Source: Flavobacterium circumlabens
Lineage (GTDB): Bacteria; Bacteroidota; Bacteroidia; Flavobacteriales; Flavobacteriaceae
Length of the DNA stretch: 64,000 bases
Direction of reading: 5' to 3'
Assembly (NCBI RefSeq): GCF_004345565.1
Contig: NZ_SLWA01000005.1
Span: 1 to 64,000, forward strand
Shown here: piece after piece, positions 34,304-44,703 of the stretch
Layout: each line of letters opens with the position of its first letter
Position numbering within the stretch: position 1 is the first letter of the stretch
The notes under the pieces: generated by a model
What the model was told of the DNA's origin: nothing
Seen by the model: the letters and a program-made list of their open reading frames with translations, nothing else
Database searches by the model: none
Position numbers and translations under genes: made by a program

Positions 34304-34424
34304 TAAATCCCAGTTTTTTAAAATTCCAAATTCCAACAATTGAATATAAATCCCAATTTTCTAAAATTCCAAATTCCAATTTTTACCTGTGTGGTTTAAA
34401 TTGGAATTTGGAATTTATCCCAAG
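34304..34424. repeat. Direct and inverted repeat spacer (AATTCCAAATTCCAA)
   Basis: AAATCCCAGTTTTTTAAAAT and AAATCCCAATTTTCTAAAAT each precede AATTCCAAATTCCAA, giving two direct copies about 45 bp apart. A reverse copy, AATTGGAATTTGGAATTT, follows at about 34398, so the second copy can fold into a hairpin with a 17-nt loop. The same motif occurs near 31741-31830. No gene is present. Confidence 0.6.
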
Positions 34425-34443
34425 AATTCGGGATGAAATTTGT

Positions 34444-34971
34444 TTAGGCTTTTATTTTTTCAGCGTAAACAATATAATATCTGTTGGTAAAGCTGCGTAA
34501 AAGTGGTCTTAGTCCAAATTTCTTTACCGGATTGGTCCATTTTTGTCTGTCGATAATTTTCCAGCCGGTTTTTTCTAAAAGCCAGTCCAGCTGCCAGTCT
34601 TCAAATTCGTGATAATGTCTGTCCCACATGTCTGTTTTGCTGCGGTATGCCGGAGAAAACCAAAGACGCATCGGAATTGAAATTAAAAGTTTGTCAGATT
34701 GGATTTCGCTTAAAATTGTAAACGGATTTAATAAGTGTTCGAAGATTTCGAAGGCTGTTACAACAGCTGTTTTTTCAGTTTTAAAAACATCCTGGTTCAA
34801 ATCTAAATCTTCTCCGGTGGTGTTTTTTACAGAATAGCCTTCTTCTTTCATGATTTTAGAAAACGGATTTTCTACTCCTAAATCGAGGATGGATTCTGAG
34901 GTATTGATATGTTTTTGTAAAAATTCTAAAGTAAGTTTGAATCTTTTATTCGGAAACGTTTTTTCGTACAT
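34444..34971 (-). CDS. SAM-dependent methyltransferase domain protein
   Basis: This 175-residue protein has SILDLGVENPFSKIMKEEGY (motif I region, about 32-51), NTTGEDLDLNQDVFK, and a VTAFEIFEHLLNPFTIL motif typical of class I SAM methyltransferases of the SAM_MT_11 or Methyltransf_23 type. It later has WFSPAYRSKTDMWDRHYHEF. The substrate is unknown; neighbours on the same strand include a glycosyltransferase, so a glycan or lipid methylation role is possible. Confidence 0.78.
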   Translation of the reverse strand: MYEKTFPNKRFKLTLEFLQKHINTSESILDLGVENPFSKIMKEEGYSVKNTTGEDLDLNQDVFKTEKTAVVTAFEIFEHLLNPFTILSEIQSDKLLISIPMRLWFSPAYRSKTDMWDRHYHEFEDWQLDWLLEKTGWKIIDRQKWTNPVKKFGLRPLLRSFTNRYYIVYAEKIKA

Positions 34972-35001
34972 CTTATATTTTTTAACGGCAAAGGCGCAAA
35001 G

Positions 35002-35043
35002 ATACTAAAAAGTCCGCATTTTAAAATGCGGACTTTTTAGTAT
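35002..35043. terminator. 42-bp perfect palindrome / terminator
   Basis: From ATACTAAAAAGTCCGCATTT at 35002 to its mirror ending at 35043 the sequence is its own reverse complement, with no spacer between the 21-nt arms. It lies between the KAS III gene and the methyltransferase gene, both on the minus strand. As RNA it forms a hairpin with a small A/U-rich loop and a U tail, so it is a good terminator for the KAS III gene. Confidence 0.85.
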
Positions 35044-35106
35044 TCAGTTTTCAGTCGCAGTTTTCAGTTTGAGCAGACTGAGAACTAAAAAATGCGACTG
35101 AGAACT
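35044..35106. repeat. Dispersed CAGTCGCAGTTTTCAG-type repeat
   Basis: TTCAGTTTTCAGTCGCAGTTTTCAGT, in parts, with a reverse copy ATGCGACTGAGAACTA nearby. The same wording, ACTGCGACTGAAAACTG, recurs at about 55437-55500 and 55995-56155 in both orientations. Confidence 0.5.
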
Positions 35107-35112
35107 ATTCTT

Positions 35113-36171
35113 TTAGTATCGGTATACAAATGCGTTGACATTCATTCCGGCTCCAACAGAAGCAAAAATAACAACGTCACTTTTGTTGATTTCATGATTT
35201 TCTAATTTGCCTTGTATCAGCAAATCAAAAAGAGTAGGTACGGTAGCCACACTGCTATTTCCTAAATCATGAATACTCATTGGCATAATGTTTTCCGGTG
35301 GTGTCTTGTCGTATAATTTATAAAAACGGGCAACAATTGCTTCGTCCATTTTTTCATTGGCCTGGTGAATAAGGATTTTCTTTACCTCCTCAATTGCAAT
35401 TCCGCTTTTGTCGAGGCATTCTTTCATGGCGCATGGCACCTGACTTAAAGCAAACTCGTAAATTTTACGGCCATACATTTTAATGTATTTAATATCCGGA
35501 TCTAAATCGGGATTGTATGATTTTCCGAAGTATAAAAAGTTGGCTTCATCATTAGCGAAAGTAGCGCTTTCATAAGATAATAATCCTGCTTCATCATCAG
35601 ACGCCTCCAAAATAGAAGCACCCGCACCATCAGAATAGATCATGGAATCACGATCGTGATCATCAACAACTCTAGAAAGGGTTTCTGCTCCAATGACCAA
35701 AACTCTCTTTGCCATTCCGGATTTTATAAAAGCATTAGCCTGAAGTACACCTTCAATCCAGCCCGGACATCCAAAAAGAATATCGTAAGCTACGCATTTA
35801 GGGTTTTTAATATCCAGTTTATTTTTAACTCGGGTTGCTAAACTTGGCAGAATATCCGTTTGATGTGTTCCGGTTTTTACATCGCCAAAATTATGGGCGA
35901 AAATAATATAATCTAAAGTTTCACGGTCGATGTTCGCATTTTCAAGTGCTCTTTCAGCAGCAAAATAGGCTAAATCTGAGGAAGTATGATGGTCTTCGGC
36001 ATAACGACGATTTTCAATTCCGGTTATTCCTTTAAATTTTTTAATTACAACTTCATTTGGGTAAGCAAAAGGAGTTCCGTCTTCATTCAAAAAAACATGC
36101 TTGTCAAAGTCAGTATTGCTCACTTCTTTATTAGGAATGTAACTTCCTATTCCAATTATTTTTATTTTCAT
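35113..36171 (-). CDS. 3-oxoacyl-ACP synthase III family protein (KAS III/FabH-like)
   Basis: This 352-residue condensing enzyme carries the Cys-His-Asn triad: Cys135 in AYDILFGCPGWIEGV, His in LIHQANEKMDEAI and Asn in DLGNSSVATVPTLF. The N-terminus IGIGSYIPNKEVSN and FKGITGIENRRY are also typical. KAS III enzymes start fatty-acid chains from acetyl-CoA; this longer version belongs to a paralogous group and its exact primer is unknown. It is followed by a 42-bp palindromic terminator, so it is probably transcribed alone. Confidence 0.9.
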   Translation of the reverse strand: MKIKIIGIGSYIPNKEVSNTDFDKHVFLNEDGTPFAYPNEVVIKKFKGITGIENRRYAEDHHTSSDLAYFAAERALENANIDRETLDYIIFAHNFGDVKTGTHQTDILPSLATRVKNKLDIKNPKCVAYDILFGCPGWIEGVLQANAFIKSGMAKRVLVIGAETLSRVVDDHDRDSMIYSDGAGASILEASDDEAGLLSYESATFANDEANFLYFGKSYNPDLDPDIKYIKMYGRKIYEFALSQVPCAMKECLDKSGIAIEEVKKILIHQANEKMDEAIVARFYKLYDKTPPENIMPMSIHDLGNSSVATVPTLFDLLIQGKLENHEINKSDVVIFASVGAGMNVNAFVYRY

Positions 36172-36395
36172 TATTCCTTACTAATTATCCGATAAATTTA
36201 TCGCTAAATTATAAATAAAATTATGATAACCATCATAAAATATACTATGCATGCATATAATTATGGAATAGTAAATTTTTTATGTAATTATTGTTTATTT
36301 TTTAATGAATTTTGATTTTGCCTGAGATTTCAAACGTTTGAGATGAAAGTTGGGCTGAAGTTTTTTTTGTTTGAAACATGAAACTTCAAATAAAA

Positions 36396-36430
36396 AATAA
36401 ACCCGACAGGTTTTAGAACCTGTCGGGTTT
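36396..36430 (-). terminator. Terminator of gcvP
   Basis: AAACCCGACAGGTT and AACCTGTCGGGTTT form a 14-bp perfect stem closed by a TTAG tetraloop, 26 bases past the gcvP stop. The A run at 36392-36397 on the plus strand gives the U tail. Confidence 0.9.
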
Positions 36431-36456
36431 GGATATGTAATAAGAAAACGTATTTC

Positions 36457-39306
36457 TTAGTTTTCCATATAAGCTTCAATTGGAGCACAGCTACAGATTA
36501 GATTTCTGTCTCCAAAAGCATCATCGGCTCTGCGGACAGAAGGCCAGAATTTGTTTTCAGCGATATATTCTAACGGGAAAGCAGCTTGTTCTCTCGTGTA
36601 AGGGAAATTCCAGGTCTCAGAAGTCAGCATCGCTAAAGTGTGAGGTGAATTTTTCAATACATTGTTACTGTCTTCGATTGTTGCAGCTTCAATTTCTTTT
36701 CTGATCGAAATCATAGCATCGCAAAAACGATCTAATTCTTCTAAGTTTTCACTTTCGGTCGGTTCGATCATCAAAGTTCCGGCAACCGGGAAAGATACAG
36801 TTGGTGCGTGGAAACCGTAATCCATTAAACGTTTTGCGATATCGGTAACTTCGATTCCTTTTTGTTTAAAAGGACGACATTCCAGGATCATTTCGTGTGC
36901 TGCACGACCCATTTCTCCGGAATATAAAGTATCGTAATGTCCGTTTAGTTTTTCTTTGATGTAGTTTGCATTAAGGATTGCATGCTCTGTAGCGCTTTTT
37001 AGGCCTTCAGCTCCTAACATCGAAATATATCCGTAAGAGATCAGACATACCAAAGCAGAACCCCAGGGTGCAGCAGAAATAGCGGTAATGGCAGTTTCTC
37101 CTCCTGTCGGGATTACCGGGTTTCCTGGTAAGAAAGGAACCAATTGCGGTGCTACGCAAATAGGACCAACACCAGGACCTCCTCCTCCGTGAGGAATAGC
37201 GAATGTTTTGTGTAAGTTTAAGTGACAAACGTCAGCTCCAATGGTAGCAGGATTTGTTAATCCTACCTGTGCATTCATGTTAGCACCATCCATATAAACC
37301 TGTCCGCCATTATCGTGAATTAATTTTGTAATTTCCTGAATAGCACTTTCAAATACACCATGTGTAGATGGATAGGTTACCATTAAACAAGAAAGATTAT
37401 CTTTATGAAGAATCGCTTTTTCGCGTAAATCTTCAACGTCGATATTTCCGTTTTCAAGAGTTTTAGTAACAACAACTTTCATTCCGGCCATAGCAGCAGA
37501 AGCTGGGTTTGTACCATGAGCCGATGAAGGAATCAAAGCGATATTTCTGTGATTGTCTCCACGGGATTGGTGGTACGCACGAATTACCATAAGTCCTGCG
37601 TATTCTCCTTGTGCACCAGAGTTTGGCTGCAAAGTAGTTCCGGCAAAACCAGTAATTACATTTAATTGCTGCTCCAGTTTTTTCAACATTTCCTGATATC
37701 CCTGTGCCTGGTCAAGCGGGGCAAAAGGGTGAATGTTGTTCCAGTTTGGATTACTTAACGGCAGCATTTCAGCAGCAGCGTTTAGTTTCATGGTACAAGA
37801 ACCTAACGAAATCATCGAATGATTTAACGCTAAATCTTTACGCTCTAACATTTTAATATAACGCATCAGCGCTGTTTCAGAATGATATTTGTTGAAAACG
37901 TCATGCTGTAAGAAAGCAGAAGTTCTGTTTAAAGTTTCAGGATAATGGTTGGTTTCTGTCAATTCAGAAATTGATGTTGCTTGCGTACCAATTTCCTCAG
38001 CAAAAATAGCAAGAATCTCATTTACATCAGAAACGCTTGTAGTTTCGTTTAATGAAATTGAAATCGTGTTTTCGTCTGCGTAGTAAAAGTTTACTTCTTT
38101 CGCTTCAGCAACCGATTTTACTTTTTTCGAATCTGCTTTTACTAAAATAGTATCAAAGAAAGCGGAGTTCAATTGTTCAACGCCTAATTTTTTCAATTCA
38201 TTTGCCAAAGTAGCTGCAGATGCATGTACTTTATCAGCAATGTATTGTAATCCTTTTGGTCCGTGGTAAACGGCATACATTCCGGCCATTACTGACAATA
38301 ATACTTGTGCTGTACAAATATTTGAAGTTGCTTTATCACGTTTGATATGTTGTTCACGAGTCTGCAGTGCCATGCGTAAAGCACGGTTTCCGTTGGTGTC
38401 AACAGTAACCCCGATAATACGTCCCGGCATGCTTCGTTTGTATTCGTCTTTAGTTGCAAAGTAGGCAGCATGTGGTCCACCGTAACCTAACGGAATTCCG
38501 AAACGTTGTGTTGTTCCAACCACTACTGCAGCTCCCATTTCTCCGGGAGGCGTTAATTTTGCCAAGCTTAAAATATCGGCAGCAACCGCAACTTTAATTT
38601 CTTTTGCAGCCGCTTTTTCAATAAAAGCAGTATAATCGTAAACTTGTCCGTATTTTCCAGGGTATTGTAAAATAGCTCCGAAGAATTCAGTTGAAAAGTC
38701 AAAAGTTTCATGGTTTCCGATTACTAATTCAACACCAATCGGAGTTGCACGAGTTTGTAAAACGGAAAGTGTCTGAGGTAAAATTTCTTCTGAAACGAAA
38801 AATTTATTGACATTGTTTTTCTTTTGGTCACGGGAACGAACGTCCAGTAGTAAAGCCATCGCTTCGGCAGCGGCAGTTCCTTCATCTAATAAAGAGGCAT
38901 TGGCGATTTCCATTCCTGTCAATTCGATTACGGTAGTCTGGAAATTTAAAATTGCTTCTAAACGACCTTGTGCAATTTCTGCCTGATAAGGCGTATAAGC
39001 CGTGTACCATCCCGGGTTTTCGAAAACATTACGCTGAATTACAGCAGGAACAATTGCCTGATTGTAACCTAAACCAATATACGTTTTGAAGATTTTATTT
39101 TTATTACCTAATTGCTGGATATGGTTGGAAAACTCATATTCCGTCATTGCCGGATCTAAGTTTAAAGGTGCTTTTAAACGAATATCATCTGGAAGGGTTT
39201 CGTAAACAAGTTGTTCGATCGATTCAACTCCAATTGTTTGTAACATGTGTTGAAGATCTGTTTCTCTTGGACCAATGTGTCTTAAAGCAAAAGCATCTGT
39301 TTTCAT
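36457..39306 (-). CDS. gcvP: Glycine dehydrogenase (decarboxylating), P-protein
   Basis: This is the homodimeric-type P-protein of the glycine cleavage system, 949 residues from the ATG at 39306. An alternative start 33 bases earlier is less likely, because [17 protein letters not shown] is the usual N-terminus. It decarboxylates glycine with PLP and passes the aminomethyl group to the H-protein. The PLP Lys lies in [19 protein letters not shown], and other landmarks are [17 protein letters not shown] [17 protein letters not shown] and [17 protein letters not shown]. The gcvT and gcvH genes are not in this window. I see no glycine riboswitch upstream. Confidence 0.96.
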   Translation of the reverse strand: MKTDAFALRHIGPRETDLQHMLQTIGVESIEQLVYETLPDDIRLKAPLNLDPAMTEYEFSNHIQQLGNKNKIFKTYIGLGYNQAIVPAVIQRNVFENPGWYTAYTPYQAEIAQGRLEAILNFQTTVIELTGMEIANASLLDEGTAAAEAMALLLDVRSRDQKKNNVNKFFVSEEILPQTLSVLQTRATPIGVELVIGNHETFDFSTEFFGAILQYPGKYGQVYDYTAFIEKAAAKEIKVAVAADILSLAKLTPPGEMGAAVVVGTTQRFGIPLGYGGPHAAYFATKDEYKRSMPGRIIGVTVDTNGNRALRMALQTREQHIKRDKATSNICTAQVLLSVMAGMYAVYHGPKGLQYIADKVHASAATLANELKKLGVEQLNSAFFDTILVKADSKKVKSVAEAKEVNFYYADENTISISLNETTSVSDVNEILAIFAEEIGTQATSISELTETNHYPETLNRTSAFLQHDVFNKYHSETALMRYIKMLERKDLALNHSMISLGSCTMKLNAAAEMLPLSNPNWNNIHPFAPLDQAQGYQEMLKKLEQQLNVITGFAGTTLQPNSGAQGEYAGLMVIRAYHQSRGDNHRNIALIPSSAHGTNPASAAMAGMKVVVTKTLENGNIDVEDLREKAILHKDNLSCLMVTYPSTHGVFESAIQEITKLIHDNGGQVYMDGANMNAQVGLTNPATIGADVCHLNLHKTFAIPHGGGGPGVGPICVAPQLVPFLPGNPVIPTGGETAITAISAAPWGSALVCLISYGYISMLGAEGLKSATEHAILNANYIKEKLNGHYDTLYSGEMGRAAHEMILECRPFKQKGIEVTDIAKRLMDYGFHAPTVSFPVAGTLMIEPTESENLEELDRFCDAMISIRKEIEAATIEDSNNVLKNSPHTLAMLTSETWNFPYTREQAAFPLEYIAENKFWPSVRRADDAFGDRNLICSCAPIEAYMEN

Positions 39307-39440
39307 ATAGTTGTAAAAGTGTTGTTTTTTGTCGCGCAAAATTAAGTATTATTAATAATTTAATGGGTATTTTTAACTTCAATTTTTATGAAATTTATAA
39401 CTAAAGAGTTGATTTGTTACCAATTGATTAGATTTGAGCT

Positions 39441-40247
39441 ATGAAACTTCCAAAGCAGGTATTAGATTTTTATTTAAACAGCAGTATTCACGTGGCTTTA
39501 TCGTGTTATGCTTTGGTTCGGATAACCTTCCATGTATTTCATATTCAATATGATGAAGCTATGGCTTTGTTTGTTTTTTTCGGCACAATTGTGGGGTATA
39601 ATTTTGTTAAATACGATGCTTTGGTCCGGGTTAAAAAAAAGCCGATCGGAAATCAGCTGAAAATTATTGCCTTTTTAAGCTTCATTTCCCTGGTTTTGGT
39701 CGGATACTATTTTTTTCATTTAAAGCGAATCACACAAATTGTTTCGGTTGCGATTTTTGCGATTACGGCACTTTATACCTTACCCTTTTTTCCGAATAGA
39801 AGAAATGCCCGAAACTGGGCCGGAGTAAAAATTTATATTGTAGCCCTTTGCTGGGTAGGGGCGACGCTGGTATTGCCTTATATAAATGCTGAAATTCCGT
39901 TTACAGGTAATTTTTTTATAAAATGTATACAGCGTTTTGTGTTGGTTTTTGTGCTGATTTTGGTTTTTGAGATTTTAGATCTGGCTAATGACGATCCGCA
40001 TTTAAAAACGGTTCCGCAGACCATCGGTGTGAAACGAACTAAAATCTTAGGATTTTCACTGTTGATTCCGTTTTGGATTTTGGGGATATTGACGTTTACA
40101 TTTCACGATCTGATTATTAATCTGATTATGGTGGTCACACTGATGTTATTTATTCTGTTTGCCAATCCAAACCGCTCTAAATATTACACTTCTTTTTGGG
40201 TAGAGAGCGTACCGATTTTTTGGTGGCTGATGATTGTGTTTCTTTAA
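39441..40247 (+). CDS. UbiA-like polytopic membrane protein
   Basis: This 268-residue protein has about seven to eight membrane helices. Its only prenyltransferase-like polar motif is FEILDLANDDPHLKTVPQTI (about 190-209), which resembles the second Asp-rich motif of UbiA (D-x3-DD ... T-x-PQ-x2-G). The first motif is not intact: GYNFVKYDALVRVKKK gives N and D only. It may be a divergent UbiA relative with altered or lost activity. It is divergent from gcvP and stands alone. It is distinct from the UbiA at 10318. Confidence 0.7.
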   Translation: MKLPKQVLDFYLNSSIHVALSCYALVRITFHVFHIQYDEAMALFVFFGTIVGYNFVKYDALVRVKKKPIGNQLKIIAFLSFISLVLVGYYFFHLKRITQIVSVAIFAITALYTLPFFPNRRNARNWAGVKIYIVALCWVGATLVLPYINAEIPFTGNFFIKCIQRFVLVFVLILVFEILDLANDDPHLKTVPQTIGVKRTKILGFSLLIPFWILGILTFTFHDLIINLIMVVTLMLFILFANPNRSKYYTSFWVESVPIFWWLMIVFL

Positions 40248-40475
40248 AATAAATTTTAAGCTTTAGCCGAAATATAAAGTTAGGATAAAGCCCACAACGT
40301 TGTATTGTGTTTTACCTCCGGCTAAATCTGCAGCATCTGCTTGAAAAACTCCCTTTAGTTTCTTCCTGAAAAATAAATGATTTATTTTACTTTTTGTTGC
40401 CGGCTTTTTTCGCAACTGTTCATTAGAATCTTCATTTCCTGCAGAAAATATGCATATCTGAAGGTTATTAATAAA

Positions 40476-40509
40476 TAATGCTTATGATGTTTTAAAATCA
40501 TAAGCATTA
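40476..40509 (-). terminator. Terminator of the delta-60 repeat gene
   Basis: TAATGCTTATGAT and ATCATAAGCATTA make a 13-bp perfect stem with an 8-nt loop, 21 bases past the minus-strand gene. The tail is not a long U run, so strength is moderate. Confidence 0.65.
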
Positions 40510-40530
40510 CTGTTAACTGTTATTTTAATA

Positions 40531-43500
40531 CTATTTTTTAATAAATGTAATATTGGAGACGCCGTTATCTGACTTAACTTTCATAAAATAAGATCCTGAC
40601 GATAGTTTTGAAACGTCAATTGAAGTAAGGTTTTTAGCATTTGGATATGCTAAAACAACTTGTCCTAAAAGATTGTATATCGTTAAAGATACAATTTCGA
40701 TATCTTCTTTCTTGTCTATAAATAACACATCATTTACCGGATTTGGATACAAAACAAAAGTCTTCGCAGCTAAGAAATCCGGATTGCTAAGGTTTGCTTC
40801 AATTTTGGTAGTAGCTGTATTTGTTATTATAGCCGAATTATAGTCAAAATAAATACTGGATGAATTACTAAATTCATCTCCTGGTTTTAAAGTAGATTTT
40901 GTTTTGATCTTAAAGGCTACATAACCGTCATTATTAGCATCAGTAAAAGGTAAATTAATGCCCTCAAATAAAAACTCAACTTTTTTTCCTTCTGAAATTT
41001 TGGTGGTAAAAAGATGACTGCCCGTTTGCGGAATTAATGAGTTAATATCAAACTTACTGGTGTCAATAATATCGCTTACTGTTATATTTTGTGCTTTATA
41101 GGTGCCTGAATTCTCAAAACGAATGACATAATGAACATATTCTCCAACCTTTGAAGACTGAATTGTTGCTCCTTCTAAACAGGTTTTGTCATTAGGATCT
41201 AAAGAATTTATTACAATCTGGGCAAAAGTAAAAGCATTGTCTTTAGGAGTATCATCAGTTGCCGATGATAAGATTTCAACTTTATATTTTAAAATCGTTC
41301 CCGCATTTGCCGGAGGTGTATCTGTAGGCTTATTAACACGAATACTAAGTAGTATTTCACGACTTTCAAGTGGTGCTAAATTAGTAAAATTCCATTTTAA
41401 ATTATCTGTAGACTTAATGGCTGTTGTTGGAGTTGTTGCTATAACATCCAATACGCTGTCATCGAAAGTTAAGTTTACTGAGCCCGACTGAAGCTGATTT
41501 CCTTTGTTTTTATAAAGGATCTTGTATTTGGAAGTAAAGCCCGGTACTGCTGCACTTATTGGAATTAAAGTAATTTCTAAATCAGGATGTGTTCCTATTG
41601 GTGTGATACAGAAATTAGAAATTAGCGGACTGATTTGAGAAGGGAAGTCCGTAGTTATGTTTTTAGGCTGGATATTAAAATAGCCCGGATTTTCTAAGTT
41701 TGGAGTGATTATATGTTTTCCGGACGGCAATGAAATAGCGTAGTCACCAGTATTATTTGCAATCAGTTCTGTGTTTAACCCAGCTGAAGCAATAGAGAGT
41801 TTTAAGTTGGGAAATGCTGCATCATTTACATTACAACCATTATTGTCTGAATCAAATTTGTTTTGGCCGGTTACCAGAAATGCATCTCCGCCTAATAGGC
41901 TTACAGACCCGTTACACCAGGTCCCATTGTAATTAGTGAAAGAACCCGCGATGAATATTTTTCCGTCAGGTTCTATTAAAATAGATTCAACAGGCCCATT
42001 AAAGCCTGACCCGATATTGAAACTGCTGTCCACAGTTCCATCATTATTTAAGCGTACTAAACGTTGCGTCATCAGATCGTTAAAATAGTTGAAGCTTCCG
42101 CCACATAAAATTTTCCCATCAGATTGAAAGGCAAAAGTGGCCCTGCTTGTAAAATTAAATGTTCCGGTATTAAACGAAGTATCGATACTTCCATCATTAG
42201 TAAGGCGTCGCAATTGGTAGGAACCCGCTACCAATATTTTTCCGTTGCCTAATAGTTCGAATTTGGTAACCAGAGTTGAACCAGTTTCATTTTTGAATGT
42301 TGTATCTACTGTTCCATTAGTATTTAATCGTATCAAACCGGGTCCGTTTATTAAGATTTTACCATCTGGCTGTATCACAATTTGTTTGGTATATAATTCC
42401 GAATCCGGAATATAATTAAAAGTGTTATCGCGCTCCCCATTACTGTTTAAACGAACGATTCCGCCAGTAACTGGAAGGCCTTTGTAGCTGTCAAAATAAC
42501 CACCCACCAATATTTTACCATCAGCCTGTAGTGCGATGCAACTTACCTCCGGAGACTTTCCGTAAAATTTAAAATTCTCACCTATACTAAATGTCGGATC
42601 AATAGAATAATCGCTGTTTAACCTGATTAATCCATCGGCAGGGACAGTATTGTATTTCGTGAAATTACCTATTACCAAAAGTTTACCATCTGATTGTATA
42701 ACACCATCTCTGCAGGAAGAAGCCTGATACTCATCGTTTGTATTCTTTTTATTATCGAATGCATCAAAGAGATTTTTGTTGACAGAAAGAGTTCCCTGAC
42801 TGTTTATTAGTTTTATACCTCTGTGGTAAGGCGATCTTGATTCCCCTAGAAGAGCAATTTTTCCATTTCCTGTCCTAATTGCTTTTTTTACGGCTATTTT
42901 TGAACTTTTCTCACGATTTACCAGAGTACCATTGCGATCTAATTCGAAAAAAGATCCGACGCTGTAAGTATTATAAAAAGAATATTCACTTGGAGTAGAG
43001 ATATCCGCTGCACAAACTAACATGTTACCATTTGGGCGGAGAATGATTGAATTTATTCCTGCATTGGTTCCTGTACCTGTTACAAAAGTTTTATCAAGAC
43101 TTCCGTCACTATTTAAACGTATCAGGTTTCTTGAAGGAGCTCCATTATAGGGTGGAAATACTCCTCCAACCAATATTTTTTTGTCGGGTTGTTCCTTTAC
43201 ATAGGTTACTATACCACTACTACAGTAACCCAGAACTTCTCCTACTAGCTCCGGACAGGAAAAAGAGGTGTCTAAAGATCCGTCAGTATTTAATCTTAAT
43301 AAGTGATTAACAGGTATATCTGCCGGTGCATTCTTTCCGCCGTAGGTACTAAACAATCCTCCTACTAATATCTTTCCATCCGATTGGATAGCCATAGTTC
43401 TGATAGGGCAGTTAAAATTATAATATCCGGTTTTAAAAGTAGTGTCAAAGCGACCTGTTGTAGTTAATCTGTAAACTTGTAAGTCCTGTAACGAATAATC

Positions 43501-44118
43501 ACCTCCGGCTATAAATATATTGCCATCCTTATTTGGTGCAGAAGCTAATACTGTATTTGAAAAACTTCGGCTTAAATAGGAAGAATCAACTTCACCATCA
43601 GGATTTAATCTTGTTAAAGATACACCTGAGCCATAGATTAAATATAATCTGTCGTTTGAATCTACCTGTACTTTGTTGGCAATGCCTGCTGCTACGTTTT
43701 TGAAAGTCGTATCCAGACTGCCGTCAACATTTAGCCGGATTAAAGAAGTATTTAATTCCTTACCATCATAAGAATCAAAGAATCCTGCTAAAATTACTTT
43801 TCCTGTAGACTGTATTCCAATTGAAATAATTGATCCTTTTAACCTTTTATTCAGATCAAAAGTGCTGTCGTTGGATAAATCGGGATTGAGTCTTACAATA
43901 CTGCCTGTTTTTTGACTTGTTCCATTAATTATGATGTATCCTGTAAATTTACCAATAATTATAGTTTTACCATCAGGGAGAGTAACACCATCCCATACAT
44001 TGTCATTTAGGAATAAATCATGATCTGCAAAGTCATAAGTTATGTCAATAGCAGTAGGATTTTGAGAATGTAGTATAGAAAAAAATAAAAAAAATAATAG
44101 TAAGTAGAGTTTTTTCAT
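40531..44118 (-). CDS. Secreted delta-60 repeat protein with type IX secretion signal
   Basis: This 1195-residue protein has a signal peptide (MKKLYLLLFFLFFSILHSQ). About a dozen delta-60 repeats follow between residues 30 and 760, each with a form such as RLNSDGSLDTTF next to IQSDGKILVGG, expected to build a beta-propeller-like solenoid. A conserved-repeat/DUF11-like domain pair comes next (about 840-1100, with DPNDKTCLEGATIQSSKVGE). The C-terminal type A sorting domain carries FVLYPNPVNDVLFID and ends in SGSYFMKVKSDN. It should be secreted by the T9SS and attached to the cell surface. Function is unknown. Confidence 0.92.
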   Translation of the reverse strand: MKKLYLLLFFLFFSILHSQNPTAIDITYDFADHDLFLNDNVWDGVTLPDGKTIIIGKFTGYIIINGTSQKTGSIVRLNPDLSNDSTFDLNKRLKGSIISIGIQSTGKVILAGFFDSYDGKELNTSLIRLNVDGSLDTTFKNVAAGIANKVQVDSNDRLYLIYGSGVSLTRLNPDGEVDSSYLSRSFSNTVLASAPNKDGNIFIAGGDYSLQDLQVYRLTTTGRFDTTFKTGYYNFNCPIRTMAIQSDGKILVGGLFSTYGGKNAPADIPVNHLLRLNTDGSLDTSFSCPELVGEVLGYCSSGIVTYVKEQPDKKILVGGVFPPYNGAPSRNLIRLNSDGSLDKTFVTGTGTNAGINSIILRPNGNMLVCAADISTPSEYSFYNTYSVGSFFELDRNGTLVNREKSSKIAVKKAIRTGNGKIALLGESRSPYHRGIKLINSQGTLSVNKNLFDAFDNKKNTNDEYQASSCRDGVIQSDGKLLVIGNFTKYNTVPADGLIRLNSDYSIDPTFSIGENFKFYGKSPEVSCIALQADGKILVGGYFDSYKGLPVTGGIVRLNSNGERDNTFNYIPDSELYTKQIVIQPDGKILINGPGLIRLNTNGTVDTTFKNETGSTLVTKFELLGNGKILVAGSYQLRRLTNDGSIDTSFNTGTFNFTSRATFAFQSDGKILCGGSFNYFNDLMTQRLVRLNNDGTVDSSFNIGSGFNGPVESILIEPDGKIFIAGSFTNYNGTWCNGSVSLLGGDAFLVTGQNKFDSDNNGCNVNDAAFPNLKLSIASAGLNTELIANNTGDYAISLPSGKHIITPNLENPGYFNIQPKNITTDFPSQISPLISNFCITPIGTHPDLEITLIPISAAVPGFTSKYKILYKNKGNQLQSGSVNLTFDDSVLDVIATTPTTAIKSTDNLKWNFTNLAPLESREILLSIRVNKPTDTPPANAGTILKYKVEILSSATDDTPKDNAFTFAQIVINSLDPNDKTCLEGATIQSSKVGEYVHYVIRFENSGTYKAQNITVSDIIDTSKFDINSLIPQTGSHLFTTKISEGKKVEFLFEGINLPFTDANNDGYVAFKIKTKSTLKPGDEFSNSSSIYFDYNSAIITNTATTKIEANLSNPDFLAAKTFVLYPNPVNDVLFIDKKEDIEIVSLTIYNLLGQVVLAYPNAKNLTSIDVSKLSSGSYFMKVKSDNGVSNITFIKK

Positions 44119-44240
44119 TCAATAAGGTTTTTGATTGTGGTATTTTTAATTGGTTGTAAATGTATATAAAAACTCTATTTATTTTGTAGAACCAGGAGTG
44201 TTTTTAATAAGTTTATTTCTCTTAAAATATAGCCATAGCT

Positions 44241-44703
44241 TTATTCTTGAATCTGTTGTTCAGAAACTTCCTTTAAAACTTTATTTCTTGCCAAAAGAAA
44301 ATTAGTTAGGTGTTTTTCGAGGAATAAAATGTCAAATAATTCTCCGAAAATTCCATAAGGTGTTTCATATTCTAAATAGTCTTTCATGATGGTAATGCCG
44401 TTTTTTTCTTCAAAAAAAATGCTGGTGCCGGAATGATTTAAATTTTCCTTCTTCCATTTCGTCCAGAAAATAATCATACAAATCCATTTGGGTAATTCTG
44501 CTTTTATGGGTCAGATAAAAACCAAAATGTTTGCCGCGCCAGGTAACGGTTTCATTGTAATTGATTAAGCCTGAGGTTATGCCGGCAATCGCTTTTTCAT
44601 TGGAAGTAGCAGCTGATTTTTGATGTAAATCAATATCTCTGGCAGTATCAAAAGTGATTTGTTTCGAAGCGTTTATTTGGGTAACTAATTGTATTGTGGT
44701 CAT
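44241..44703 (-). pseudogene. SRPBCC-family protein, broken by a +1 frameshift
   Basis: The first frame (from 44703) reads MTTIQLVTQINASKQITFD, DIDLHQKS and FGFYLTHKSRITQMD, ending HQHFF-stop at 44410. The second frame continues EEKNGITIMKDYLEYETPYG and on to 44241. Together they give a normal SRPBCC (START-like) ligand-binding protein of about 150 residues. The break is in an A8 run at 44412-44419; one base fewer restores the frame. Cause could be a sequencing error, phase variation or decay. The start overlaps the TIGR01777 stop (ATGA), so the gene belongs to the GbsR-controlled operon. Confidence 0.85.

Noticed and set aside
36480..39404. Several open frames antisense to gcvP and other large genes
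   Set aside because: They are shadows of real genes, lacking motifs or independent signals.
39307..39440. Glycine riboswitch upstream of gcvP
   Set aside because: The leader is short and shows no conserved glycine aptamer core; nothing supports it.
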